Shown: positions 17,299 to 24,602 of the stretch, one piece after another
How the letters are laid out: every line of letters starts with the position of its first letter
How positions within the stretch are numbered: position 1 is the stretch's first letter
Source: Mycolicibacterium pulveris
GTDB taxonomy: Bacteria; Actinomycetota; Actinomycetes; Mycobacteriales; Mycobacteriaceae
Reading direction: 5' to 3'
Assembly: GCF_010725725.1 (NCBI RefSeq)
Contig: NZ_AP022599.1
Location: 2,604,001 to 2,668,000, forward strand
Length of the DNA stretch: 64,000 nt
Translations under genes and position numbers: made by a program
The notes under the pieces: generated by a model
What the model was told of the DNA's origin: nothing
Seen by the model: the letters and a program-made list of their open reading frames with translations, nothing else
Databases searched by the model: none

Positions 17299-17955
17299 TC
17301 AGCTCACGCCGAGCCGTGCCATCAGATCGGCGTCGATGCCATCGAGCTGGCGGGCGATCGCGGCGTGTGAGGAGCGCCGCTGCGGCGTCGGCATGTGCTC
17401 GGCGGCGGTGACGGCGGCCGACAGGTCGCTGAGCCGCTCCGTCATGGCCGCGACGAACTGTTTGGTCTCGGCGTCCTTCGGCTTCTTCTCGGCGACCACA
17501 CGCAACGAGTTCTCCGCGCCCGCGATGCGGGCCGAAAGTTCGGCGCCGTGTCCGGAGAACTGGCCGAGCTGGGTGAGCGGAACACCTAGCCGTTCGGCGC
17601 GCCGTTCGTCGAGCACGCCCCGTACCGAGGTGGCCGCGCGGTACGCGACCGGCACCACGACCGGGGCGAGCAGTCGGGTCACGGTGAGCATCCTGCGGAT
17701 CCGGCCGGGGGCGAAGATCTTGCCTTCGCGGGCGGCCTTCAGCTGGGTCTCGGCCACCTTCAGCGCCGCCCTGTCGCTTTCGCGTTGCGCGTTGAGCTGG
17801 GCCTTGAGCGCTTTGGCCTCGGCCTTACGCTCGGCCTTGAAGCGACGCCTCTCGTTCTTCGCCGCCAGCTTTGCCTCGAGCTTGGCCTTGGCCTTGATGG
17901 CGCGCGCCTCGGCTCGACGGGTGGCGCGAGTCTTGCGTCGCTTGAACGGGCTCAT
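17299..17955 (-). CDS. DUF6474 coiled-coil protein (Rv3850-like)
   Basis: A 218-residue protein, the same length as Rv3850. It begins MSPFKRRKTRATRRAEARA and continues as a Lys/Ala/Glu-rich helix to about residue 80, probably a coiled coil. A short hydrophobic segment follows (LLAPVVVPVAYRAATSV), then VPLTQLGQFSGHGAELSARIAG and a helical C-terminus. No catalytic motif is seen. The ATG at 17955 gives the family start; upstream frame to 18342 is antisense to the peptidase gene. It heads the copper operon at 1-bp spacing, although no metal-binding residues stand out. Confidence 0.82.
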   Translation of the reverse strand: MSPFKRRKTRATRRAEARAIKAKAKLEAKLAAKNERRRFKAERKAEAKALKAQLNAQRESDRAALKVAETQLKAAREGKIFAPGRIRRMLTVTRLLAPVVVPVAYRAATSVRGVLDERRAERLGVPLTQLGQFSGHGAELSARIAGAENSLRVVAEKKPKDAETKQFVAAMTERLSDLSAAVTAAEHMPTPQRRSSHAAIARQLDGIDADLMARLGVS

Positions 17956-18163
17956 CCCGAGTGCCTCCCGGCTGTGGGTTCTGGTTGCGGTGCAGCCCAA
18001 CACTATCGTCCGGCGCAGCCGCGGCGACGGTGGTGGGCTTGGCACCATCGTCGGATGCGGGCATGCTGGACCCACCGGGGGCCGCGAGGTTGGGTCAACT
18101 GAACAGAAATGCCCGCCCCGACGGAGCGAAGCGCGCATAGTGGACTCGTTGAAGGGGGTATGT

Positions 18164-18655
18164 ATGCCTGCCAGCCGCCGTGTCACCCGTGCCGTGGGTG
18201 CGGTGCTAGACCTCGCGCCGCGGCATGGAGAGGTGTCACTGACCCGACTCGTCGAAGCGGTCAGCGAGGACCGTGGCCGACCGATCGAGCTCAAGATGGC
18301 CGAACTGCCGCCCGGTGTGTGCGGGCAGTGGCGGCAGTACACCGACCGCGACGTGTTCGTGATCCAGAAGGGGCTGCCCGCCTGGGACCGGACCCTGGCC
18401 CACGAACTCGGTCACCTGGTGCTCGGTCACGAGGGCACGCCGGTGGTGGAAGCGGCGCGCGAGAACGCCGAGGTGGCCAGCCTTGATCTGATCGGATACA
18501 TGCTCAACCAGCGGACCGGCTGCATGGGACCCGGCGGTGAGGACGCCGAGCAGGAGGCCGAGGACTTCGCGGCCCTGCTGCTCTACCGGCTGGGCCGGTT
18601 GCCGTCGGACCGGTCCTCGATCGTCCAAGTACGGCTCGGAGAGGCATTTGGTTGA
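18164..18655 (+). CDS. ImmA/IrrE-like zinc metallopeptidase
   Basis: A 163-residue protein with the zinc protease motif HELGHLVLGHE (about residues 82-92) and a downstream acidic helix (AEQEAEDFAALLLYRLGRLP) giving the third ligand. This matches ImmA/IrrE (DUF955)-type peptidases, which usually cleave or inactivate a partner HTH repressor. The ATG at 18164 is preceded by GAAGGGGG at the right distance. The stop overlaps the TTG start of the following membrane protein (TTGA), so the two form one unit. No regulator is co-transcribed, but the XRE-like espR gene lies just beyond, convergently. Confidence 0.8.
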   Translation: MPASRRVTRAVGAVLDLAPRHGEVSLTRLVEAVSEDRGRPIELKMAELPPGVCGQWRQYTDRDVFVIQKGLPAWDRTLAHELGHLVLGHEGTPVVEAARENAEVASLDLIGYMLNQRTGCMGPGGEDAEQEAEDFAALLLYRLGRLPSDRSSIVQVRLGEAFG

Positions 18656-19821
18656 TCGTCTGGGTGATCGCCGGTCTGCTCGGATTGGCCACCGGACTGC
18701 GCATCGGGTGGGCGTTGGTCAACAAGCAGTCCCTGGTGAGCACCGCGATGATCCTGGCGTTGGGCAGCCTCGGGCTGGTCGCCGCGCTGAACTGGCCGCC
18801 GTTGACGCTTCTGATCGACACCGCGCTGCGGTGGCCCAACATGTCGATGGGGCTGACCCAGCTGGCACTGATCGGCTGCGCGGCGGGCAGCTGCGTGATG
18901 ATCACCACCGTCTCCTCCGGACGTAAACCCGCCACCATTCGCAAGATCGCCATGGTGCAGTACGGCATCGCCTCCGTGATCGCCGTGGTGAGCCTGGCGG
19001 CGTTCTTCAGCGCGGGGAAACAGCCGGAGATGGCGCCCGACGAATACTTGCGCCAGAACCTCAACTCCGGCAACTCGCTCCCGTGGCTGTTGCCGCTGCT
19101 GTACGTGCTGCTCGCGCTGTCGCTGGTGTCGTGGGCGGGGATGCGTTATTCCAACCGCAGCCGGCGGGGCCGCGCCCTGTTCGTCTTCACCGTCGGGATC
19201 GTGCTGATCGTGGCGGCCTCGGGGTTCTTCTTCCTGCAGGTGGTTGGCGACACCGGCCCGGTGGGGGTGCGCACCGCGGCGACGCTACTGGGCTGCGCCA
19301 TGCTCGTCGTCGCGGCGGGATCGCTACTACCCAGCATCGAGGACTGGTTCGGGGCGCGTCGCGAACTGCGGGTGATCCAACCGCTGCTGACCGAGTTGGG
19401 GCGCCGGCATCCCGACATCGGGATCGGTGTGCGCCCGCGCGGCCCGCTGGCCTTCCGGGTGGCCGAACGGATGTCGTTGATCTCTGATGCGCTGTTCTTG
19501 GAGGCCACCGCCGCCGACCACAAAGGCAACGGTTCCGCGATCGACGACGACGGCGAGGAGATCGAGACGCCGGACGTGCCGCCGAGCGAACAGGCGCGGG
19601 CGATCGCGCGGTGGGTCCACAGCGGTCGCGAAGACGCCCCGAACGGCAAGAAGGTGGCCTTTCCCGGGCCGGGCTGGCTGCGCCAACCGGAGACACATTC
19701 AGACCGCGAATGGATCCTCGAGATCGCGCAGCAGTACCGCACGCTTACCCGAGCCCAGGACGGCTCGGGTAACGCGTCCGGAAACACGCAGCCTCAGCCG
19801 GCACGGCTGGAAAGCCGCTGA
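18652..19821 (+). CDS. MAB_1171c-family putative transporter (7TM plus cytosolic DUF6545-like domain)
   Basis: A 389-residue protein with seven hydrophobic helices in residues 1-230. A soluble C-terminal domain follows, with IEDWFGARRELRVIQPLLTEL and FRVAERMSLISDALFLEATA, the pattern of DUF6545/MAB_1171c proteins. It has an unusual TTG start coupled to the upstream zinc peptidase. The membrane layout with a cytosolic helical tail resembles a sensor more than a classical transporter. Substrate and mechanism are unknown. The gene converges on espR with 47 bp between stops. Confidence 0.72.
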   Translation: MIVWVIAGLLGLATGLRIGWALVNKQSLVSTAMILALGSLGLVAALNWPPLTLLIDTALRWPNMSMGLTQLALIGCAAGSCVMITTVSSGRKPATIRKIAMVQYGIASVIAVVSLAAFFSAGKQPEMAPDEYLRQNLNSGNSLPWLLPLLYVLLALSLVSWAGMRYSNRSRRGRALFVFTVGIVLIVAASGFFFLQVVGDTGPVGVRTAATLLGCAMLVVAAGSLLPSIEDWFGARRELRVIQPLLTELGRRHPDIGIGVRPRGPLAFRVAERMSLISDALFLEATAADHKGNGSAIDDDGEEIETPDVPPSEQARAIARWVHSGREDAPNGKKVAFPGPGWLRQPETHSDREWILEIAQQYRTLTRAQDGSGNASGNTQPQPARLESR

Positions 19822-19868
19822 CCCTCAGCACAGCACTTCGCCGGGCGATAGCGCCCCGCGAGCGAGGG

Positions 19869-20267
19869 CTAATCGTCCAGGTGCTCCCGGCGGCGCAGCT
19901 CGTCTGCCTTCTGCACGAGGTCCTGCTGGGCTTCGGTGGACAGACCGACCGTGCGCGCCGCAATACGGCGGACACCCTCGTCGCGCATGTTGGCGAGCCA
20001 GGTCAGTTCCTTGTCCAGCTTCTCGTAGTACTCGTCGTCGGTGAAGTACGCCGGCTTGATACGGAAGAAGTTGGCAAGGGCTGCCATCGTCGCTGCGGAC
20101 GGGTTGGTGCGGTTGCCCGAACGAAGCTGAGACAGGTAGGGGGCTGACATGGTGATGCCCTCTGCCTTGAGCGCAGCAATCACTTCAGCCGACGTGTGCG
20201 GGCCCCGGCCCGGCGGATAAACCGTGTCGAACAGGCGGTTTAGCCGGGCGGCGAACGTCGTGCTCAT
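19869..20267 (-). CDS. espR: EspR nucleoid-associated regulator
   Basis: The 132-residue protein is the same length as M. tuberculosis EspR and nearly identical in the N-terminal helix-turn-helix part (FAARLNRLFDTVYPPGRGPH, ITMSAPYLSQLRSGNRTNPS). The C-terminal dimerisation part is more diverged. EspR binds many sites and controls ESX-1 and envelope lipid genes. The ATG at 20267 has GGAGG nine bases upstream; five extra codons upstream are open but lack a site. A long AT-rich leader precedes it, as in M. tuberculosis, where espR is autoregulated. Confidence 0.95.
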   Translation of the reverse strand: MSTTFAARLNRLFDTVYPPGRGPHTSAEVIAALKAEGITMSAPYLSQLRSGNRTNPSAATMAALANFFRIKPAYFTDDEYYEKLDKELTWLANMRDEGVRRIAARTVGLSTEAQQDLVQKADELRRREHLDD

Positions 20268-20610
20268 CGATATGACCTCCACATGCGTAGACGAGCGGGT
20301 TTATTGGCGGCGTATTTGCTGATCATCGTAGCCAGTGTTGTGCTGACAACCAAGTGCAAACCACTCAAAAATTGACCCGCCTTGTCGTTGTAGATAGCCG
20401 CCACGGGCGGTGGCGACCCCTCTAGAGTAGGCCGACCGCGCGGGCCTGTGGGGCGTTCTGGCAAATAATAACGCTCGCGTCGTATTTGATTTGCCAGCAC
20501 ATACGGCGCCGGAACCTCACCAATGGCGCCAAACAACACTGGCAACGCCCATCACGCGCATGTCACAAGCCGAGACCGTTTGCTAGTAAGGCGAGCTTAG
20601 TAAAGTTTCG
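20268..20610. other. Non-coding leader and promoter region of espR
   Basis: About 340 bases without a supported gene, lower in GC than the surroundings. Several short A/T runs (for example near 20330-20380 and 20460-20500) could be EspR or PhoP contact sites in an autoregulated promoter. An open frame of 93 codons on the minus strand here (20264-20545) has atypical composition and overlaps espR; it is not called. Confidence 0.4.
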
Positions 20611-21291
20611 CTATCGGCGTACCAGCACGTTCGGCACGGGCCGTCGTCGGACCGCCCCGACCGCCATGGCGAGCGCGGCGATCGTGGCCACGGACCCGGT
20701 CGCGGCCACCGCGGCCCACCTCATCCCGAGGGCCGCGTCGAAGAGGATCCACACGCCGAACGACAAGAACAGCACACTCGCGAGGTTGTGCAGGAACCGC
20801 ACCGGCAACCGGCGGTGCAGAACCGCGCCGGCCGCGATCGCCACCCCGTCGGCCGCCACCATGCCGACCGTCGCCCCGATCCACACCCCGGCCCAGTGGT
20901 GATCGCTGGCCAGAGCCACCGTGGCGAGCATTGTCTTGTCGCCCAGTTCGGCGAGGACGAACGACGAGACGATCGCGGGAACGACGAACCGCGCTTCGGC
21001 CACCCGGATGTCGCCGTCGTCCCCGCTGTGTCCGGAACGCCATGTCCACGCGGCGAACAGCAGGAAGGCGATGGCCGCGGCGAACGCGATCGGCCGATCG
21101 GGCAGCGTCAACCCGAGGAAATGGCCGATGGTGACCGACAGGCCGTGCACCAGCATCGCCGCCAGGCCCACCCCCGACAGCACCACCCACCACCGGTGGC
21201 GCAGCGCGTAGGTGATTGCGATCAGCTGCGACTTGTCGCCCAGTTCGGCGACGAACACCACGGCCAGGCTGATGACTATCGCGGTGAGCAT
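20611..21291 (-). CDS. GDT1/TMEM165 (UPF0016) family Mn2+/Ca2+ exporter
   Basis: A 226-residue protein with six transmembrane helices and the two family signatures AELGDKSQL (residues 15-23) and AELGDKTML, both of the ExGD[KR][TS] type. The central loop is hydrophilic (SGHSGDDGDIRVAEARF). GDT1 proteins and the related MneA export manganese, swapping cation for protons. The 5' leader contains a yybP-ykoY riboswitch, which senses Mn2+, so the gene is probably switched on by excess manganese. It lies between espR and an Rv3847-like gene on the same strand. Confidence 0.88.
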   Translation of the reverse strand: MLTAIVISLAVVFVAELGDKSQLIAITYALRHRWWVVLSGVGLAAMLVHGLSVTIGHFLGLTLPDRPIAFAAAIAFLLFAAWTWRSGHSGDDGDIRVAEARFVVPAIVSSFVLAELGDKTMLATVALASDHHWAGVWIGATVGMVAADGVAIAAGAVLHRRLPVRFLHNLASVLFLSFGVWILFDAALGMRWAAVAATGSVATIAALAMAVGAVRRRPVPNVLVRR

Positions 21292-21299
21292 GAGAAAGA

Positions 21300-21455
21300 C
21301 CTTTCGACGCGTCGCCGACGGGCCACATGTTCAGCGGTCCGTCAGCTTCGGTCGAAGGTCTCGCCCACCGCCACTCGGTCGAGTCGCGGTTCGTGGGCCG
21401 GGCTTGCGCCAGTATGTCGACCCGACGATTGGGGGCTACTCCCCTTCGCTGACGT
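21300..21455 (-). promoter_or_regulatory. yybP-ykoY manganese riboswitch
   Basis: On the minus strand the leader contains AGGGGAGTAGC (21434-21445), the most conserved yybP-ykoY element, followed by GTCGACATACTGGC. A further conserved-looking CCGACG/GACCGCTG segment lies close to the start codon. The spacing from aptamer to gene (about 150 bases) and the gene type (UPF0016 exporter) fit this Mn2+-sensing class. Exact ends and the expression platform are not certain. Confidence 0.78.
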
Positions 21456-21556
21456 GACCGACCATAGCGGCCTTCGGCACGGCGCGCCACCGCCACGGAG
21501 ATTTCGGGCACCCGAAACAATTGTTCAGGAGGCTGAATCGAATGCTTCGAAATGCC

Positions 21557-22090
21557 TTACGCCGCAAGCAGCATCGCAAGAATGGCGGTGTCGGGATGGC
21601 TGATCGGGTCGACGCCGACGCGGCTGACCATCGACGTCACCGTGCCGTCTGCTTCGGCCTCGACCCACGCGGCCCGGTGTTCGAGGCCCAGATGCGGAAG
21701 CCCGGGCAGCAGAACGCAACCCGACGCGGCGCCCGTGCACTCCGGCAGCGACGGCGTGGTCTCCGAAGGTGGATGCAGCATCAGCAGTGCCGGGGGCTGC
21801 TGATGCGCGAAATGGCCTGGGGCGACCGCTGACTCGCCGATCACCGTGCCTTCTGCGACCACAAGGCCGACGGTGTCGGGCTCGGGTTCGTCGGGCAACT
21901 CTTCACGGGCCCCGAAAATCGTTGTAGTGGCCAGCAAGCCGGGCAGTGACGCGACCCGCACCGCCAGCGTCAGGAGCTGCGCCCACTCTTTGGTGGAGTC
22001 CGGCCAACGACCCGAGATGACGAAGCCCTTGAGCGCGCCTCGTGAGTGAAACGGGGCGATCTCGATCGCCCGACCGGAGCTCTTTTCCAT
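21557..22090 (-). CDS. Conserved mycobacterial hypothetical protein (Rv3847-like)
   Basis: A 177-residue soluble protein without signal peptide or membrane segment, matching Rv3847 in length and place (between the SOD and espR loci). Notable stretches are SGRAIEIAPFHSRGALKGFV and LPGLLATTTIFGAREELPDEP. A C-terminal half with HPPSETTPSLPECTGAASG suggests an alpha/beta fold. No known catalytic motif was recognised. The ATG at 22090 is chosen as the only start covering the conserved N-terminus. Confidence 0.7.
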   Translation of the reverse strand: MEKSSGRAIEIAPFHSRGALKGFVISGRWPDSTKEWAQLLTLAVRVASLPGLLATTTIFGAREELPDEPEPDTVGLVVAEGTVIGESAVAPGHFAHQQPPALLMLHPPSETTPSLPECTGAASGCVLLPGLPHLGLEHRAAWVEAEADGTVTSMVSRVGVDPISHPDTAILAMLLAA

Positions 22091-22160
22091 CCTGCCTCCG
22101 CGCCTTCGTTATTGGCTCAGGATGCGGTGCAAACGCTTGGCACACAAGACGACACGGGTG

Positions 22161-22505
22161 CTAACCGTCGACTTTGTGGCGCCGGACCGTCCACACCACA
22201 CGGTAAGACCCGTCGGCAGGCACCCAGCCGAACTCGCGCGAGTCCATGGCGCCAGGCACACCGGGATTGTCGGACAGGGCCTCGAATGTCGCGTCACGAC
22301 CGGCGCCGCGCACCTCGCCGACCCGCTTGACGAGCCAGCGGGAGGACAGCGTCGGATCGCGAAACACCCGCAGCTGGCCCGGCCGCGGAGTTCGGCAGCG
22401 CAGCCCGAGGAGCCCATCGCCGGGGGACAGCGTGGGCAGCATCGAATCCTCGACGACAGCGAATCGTCGTAGCGGCCAACTACACCGTCGATGGTTGCGG
22501 CCCAT
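22161..22505 (-). CDS. sodX: S26-family peptidase for nickel SOD maturation
   Basis: A 114-residue S26 (signal peptidase I-like) protein without a membrane anchor. VVEDSMLPTLSPGD holds the catalytic serine (Ser21) and WLVKRVGEV the lysine base (Lys60). GVPGAMDSREFGWVPADG is the S26 box E-like region. Small soluble peptidases of this kind sit beside sodN and trim the pro-peptide so that the nickel-ligand histidine becomes the N-terminus. It is divergent from sodN across only 23 bp. A start at 22556 would overlap sodN and is less likely. Confidence 0.85.
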   Translation of the reverse strand: MGRNHRRCSWPLRRFAVVEDSMLPTLSPGDGLLGLRCRTPRPGQLRVFRDPTLSSRWLVKRVGEVRGAGRDATFEALSDNPGVPGAMDSREFGWVPADGSYRVVWTVRRHKVDG

Positions 22506-22528
22506 CCCCGAAGGGTAAGTTAGGAGCC

Positions 22529-22951
22529 ATGCTGCATCGACTGTTCGCCAACGCAACCCCTGCCCATGCCCACTGCGACTTGTACTGCGGCGTCTACGAC
22601 CCCGCCCAGGCCAAGATCGAAGCGCTCTCGTGTCTGAAGACGATTCAGAAGTACCACGACTCAGACGACGAGCACTTCCGCGCCCGCTGCGTCATCATCA
22701 AGGAGCGCCAGGCCGAGGAGGTCAAGCATCACCTGATGGTGCTGTGGGCCGACTTCTTCGCCAAGGAGCACTTCGAGCAGTTCCCGAACCTGCACCAGTT
22801 GTTCTGGGACGGTGTGCACGGCGCCGGTGACGTGAAGAAGTCGCTCGATGTCGCCGTGGCCGAGAAGCTGCTCAAGACGATCGACGAGATCGCCGACATC
22901 TTCTGGCAGACCGACAAGGGCAAGCAGATGGGTGTCTATCCGCCCGCCTGA
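22529..22951 (+). CDS. sodN: Nickel superoxide dismutase precursor
   Basis: A 140-residue protein with a 14-residue leader (MLHRLFANATPAHA) followed by HCDLYCGVYDPAQAKIEA, the nickel-hook sequence of NiSOD (His1, Cys2 and Cys6 as ligands after cleavage). The four-helix hexamer-forming body follows (FRARCVIIKERQAEEVKHHL, FEQFPNLHQLFWDGVHGAGD). The canonical hook reads HCDLPCG; here the proline is a tyrosine. The enzyme dismutates superoxide in the cytosol once the adjacent peptidase removes the leader. RBS TAGGAG lies unusually close to the ATG. The transcript ends in a strong shared hairpin. Confidence 0.95.
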   Translation: MLHRLFANATPAHAHCDLYCGVYDPAQAKIEALSCLKTIQKYHDSDDEHFRARCVIIKERQAEEVKHHLMVLWADFFAKEHFEQFPNLHQLFWDGVHGAGDVKKSLDVAVAEKLLKTIDEIADIFWQTDKGKQMGVYPPA

Positions 22952-22976
22952 GCCCGTCCATCCCACTCAATAAACA

Positions 22977-23006
22977 GAGCCGCCGGAAATCTTCCGGCGG
23001 CTCTTT
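22977..23006. terminator. Bidirectional hairpin terminator after sodN
   Basis: GAGCCGCCGGAA (22977-22988) and TTCCGGCGGCTC (22992-23003) form a perfect 12-bp stem with a 3-base loop, followed by TTT. On the other strand the sequence leads into TGTTTATTG. It lies between the convergent sodN and small membrane protein genes. Confidence 0.88.
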
Positions 23007-23015
23007 CGTGCGGGC

Positions 23016-23174
23016 TCAGAACAACACGATCAGGGCGAGGATGCCCAGCAGCACCAGCGCGATCACGCCGGCGCGCACACAGGCCACCATCTGCGCGCGG
23101 GTGTAGACGTTCGAGGAGGCCTGCCACTCAGACGGCGGTACCGCAGATCCCGGACCCATCGGATATGACCCCAT
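23016..23174 (-). CDS. 52-residue single-helix membrane protein
   Basis: A short frame beginning MGSYPMGPGSAVPPSEWQAS and ending in one hydrophobic helix (about residues 33-52, AGVIALVLLGILALIVLF) that runs to the very C-terminus. An AGGAG lies six bases upstream of the ATG at 23174, and the shared terminator closes it. A Cys-Val-Arg precedes the helix. The function is unknown; the good start site, codon use and terminator support it as a real gene. Tail-anchored small proteins of this type are common in mycobacteria. Confidence 0.7.
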   Translation of the reverse strand: MGSYPMGPGSAVPPSEWQASSNVYTRAQMVACVRAGVIALVLLGILALIVLF

Positions 23175-23381
23175 CAAGTACTCCTGACCTGCACGTTCGC
23201 TAGTTCTCCTCAGTGAGCCGTGTCACAAACGCCACGTTGTGACGCCGATCATAGCGGGTGGGATCCACGGCGCGAAATCAACCATCGGCACGCCGAGCTC
23301 GATGTTCGCCGACCCGGTTAGGGTTAGCTCAGCTATGGATTTCGCTCGTGCCGGTGGACGGGTTGCGTGAACGCGGTCACA

Positions 23382-23480
23382 TTATCCACAGTGATCTTCA
23401 GTGGCCGCACGGATTGGGCGGCTCACAGCGGTTACCGGCTGATCATGGCCTGTGGATGAACCTGTGGAAACTGTGGATAG
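23382..23480. other. Cluster of DnaA-box-like 9-mers in an intergenic region
   Basis: The 378-bp gap between the small membrane protein and the DUF4328 gene (23175-23552) has no other gene. It holds TTATCCACA (23382-23390, a perfect DnaA box) and, on the opposite strand, TGTGGATGA (23451-23459), TGTGGAAAC (23463-23471) and TGTGGATAG (23472-23480), with one, two and one mismatches. No dnaA or dnaN lies nearby, so this is not oriC itself. Confidence 0.55.
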
Positions 23481-23552
23481 TCCGGAATTGCTGATCTCGC
23501 AGGGCGGGGCCGCACGTGCGGGGTGCCCCCGCGTCGTCGCTAGGCTGGTCGG

Positions 23553-24602
23553 ATGATCCAGGTGTGTTCCCAGTGCGGAACGCGGTGGAACGTGCGCGAC
23601 CGGCGCCGGGTCTGGTGCCCGCGCTGCAACGGCACCCTTCTGGCGCCCGCAGGGCCCGAACCGGGCACCGAGTGGAGCGCGGCCGCCGTGGCTGCGCCTG
23701 CGCGGCCGTCCGCGCGGGGCGCGACACCGCCGCGCCTGCCGCCGGGCTACCGCTGGATCGCCGTGCGCCCCGGAGCCCCGCCGCCGCCGCGACGCGGGCG
23801 TAGACCGCTCGGGCCCACCCCCCGCTACACGGTCATCCCGCGGTGGGGGTTGACCGAGCACTTCGACCACACCGACGAGCAGCAGTCGGCACCGACGACC
23901 GGCCCCGCGCTCGCGACCGTGCGCAGCCTGCTCGTCGCGACGATGATCGTGCTGGGTGCCGCGGCGTTCATCCACCTGGTGCGCTACGCCCTGCTGATCA
24001 TCAACCGCAGCATGCTGCTCAACCCGTGGATCGCCGGGTCGGCGACGTGGCTGGGAGTCGGCATCAGCGTGATCGCGATGTTCATGGTCTTCGCCAGCTT
24101 CGTGGTCCTGGCCAACTGGCTGGTGGCCCGGCGCGCCGCCGCATTCGCCCACCGCGGGCACGTCGACCCCCGGCCGGGCTGGGCGCTGCGCGCCGGGTGC
24201 CTGGTGCCGCTGGTCAACCTGGCGTGGGCACCGGTGTTCGTGCTCGAGCTCGCGGGGGTCGAGGAGCGGTTGACCTGGCTGCGCAGGCCGGTGGTGATGT
24301 GGTGGCTGGTGTGGGTGGCCAGCTACGTGGTATCGATCTGGTCCATCGCGACGAGCTTCGCCCAGGACGCCCAGGGCATCGCCGACAACACGGTCACGAC
24401 GATCGTTGCCTACCTGCTGGCCCTGGCCGCATTCCTGCTGGCGTACAAGGTCTTCGAAGGTTTCGAACGACAACCGATACAGCGTCCGACCAAACGCTGG
24501 GTGATGGTGTCGGAGGCCGAAACCCCCGAAACCCCCGAAACCCCCGAAAGCGTTGCCGCGGTAGAGGCTTCGGGACAGAACCCGGCTACCGTATCCGTAT
24601 GA
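23553..24602 (+). CDS. Zinc-ribbon plus DUF4328 membrane protein (Rv3843c-like)
   Basis: A 349-residue protein. Residues 1-30 form a zinc ribbon (CSQCGTRWNVRDRRRVWCPRC, two CxxC pairs). A Pro/Arg-rich linker runs to about residue 90, and six hydrophobic helices (about 125-310) make up the DUF4328 domain. The tail carries ETPETPETPE encoded by three perfect 9-bp repeats. It corresponds to Rv3843c, located as here next to glpQ1, whose start overlaps its stop by ATGA. Function unknown. Confidence 0.82.
   Translation: MIQVCSQCGTRWNVRDRRRVWCPRCNGTLLAPAGPEPGTEWSAAAVAAPARPSARGATPPRLPPGYRWIAVRPGAPPPPRRGRRPLGPTPRYTVIPRWGLTEHFDHTDEQQSAPTTGPALATVRSLLVATMIVLGAAAFIHLVRYALLIINRSMLLNPWIAGSATWLGVGISVIAMFMVFASFVVLANWLVARRAAAFAHRGHVDPRPGWALRAGCLVPLVNLAWAPVFVLELAGVEERLTWLRRPVVMWWLVWVASYVVSIWSIATSFAQDAQGIADNTVTTIVAYLLALAAFLLAYKVFEGFERQPIQRPTKRWVMVSEAETPETPETPESVAAVEASGQNPATVSV
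24520..24546 (+). repeat. Three perfect 9-bp tandem repeats (GAAACCCCC)
   Basis: GAAACCCCC is repeated three times in frame and encodes Glu-Thr-Pro triplets near the C-terminus of the DUF4328 protein. Slippage here would change copy number without shifting the frame. Confidence 0.9.

Noticed and set aside
17189-18163. Upstream extension of the zinc peptidase frame
   Set aside because: It runs opposite to the DUF6474 gene and a good RBS precedes the ATG at 18164.
20268-20545. 93-codon minus-strand frame upstream of espR
   Set aside because: No usable RBS or recognisable features, and it overlaps the espR start; better explained as a regulatory leader.
23382-23480. Chromosomal origin oriC
   Set aside because: No dnaA, dnaN or rpmH nearby, too few boxes and no AT-rich unwinding stretch.
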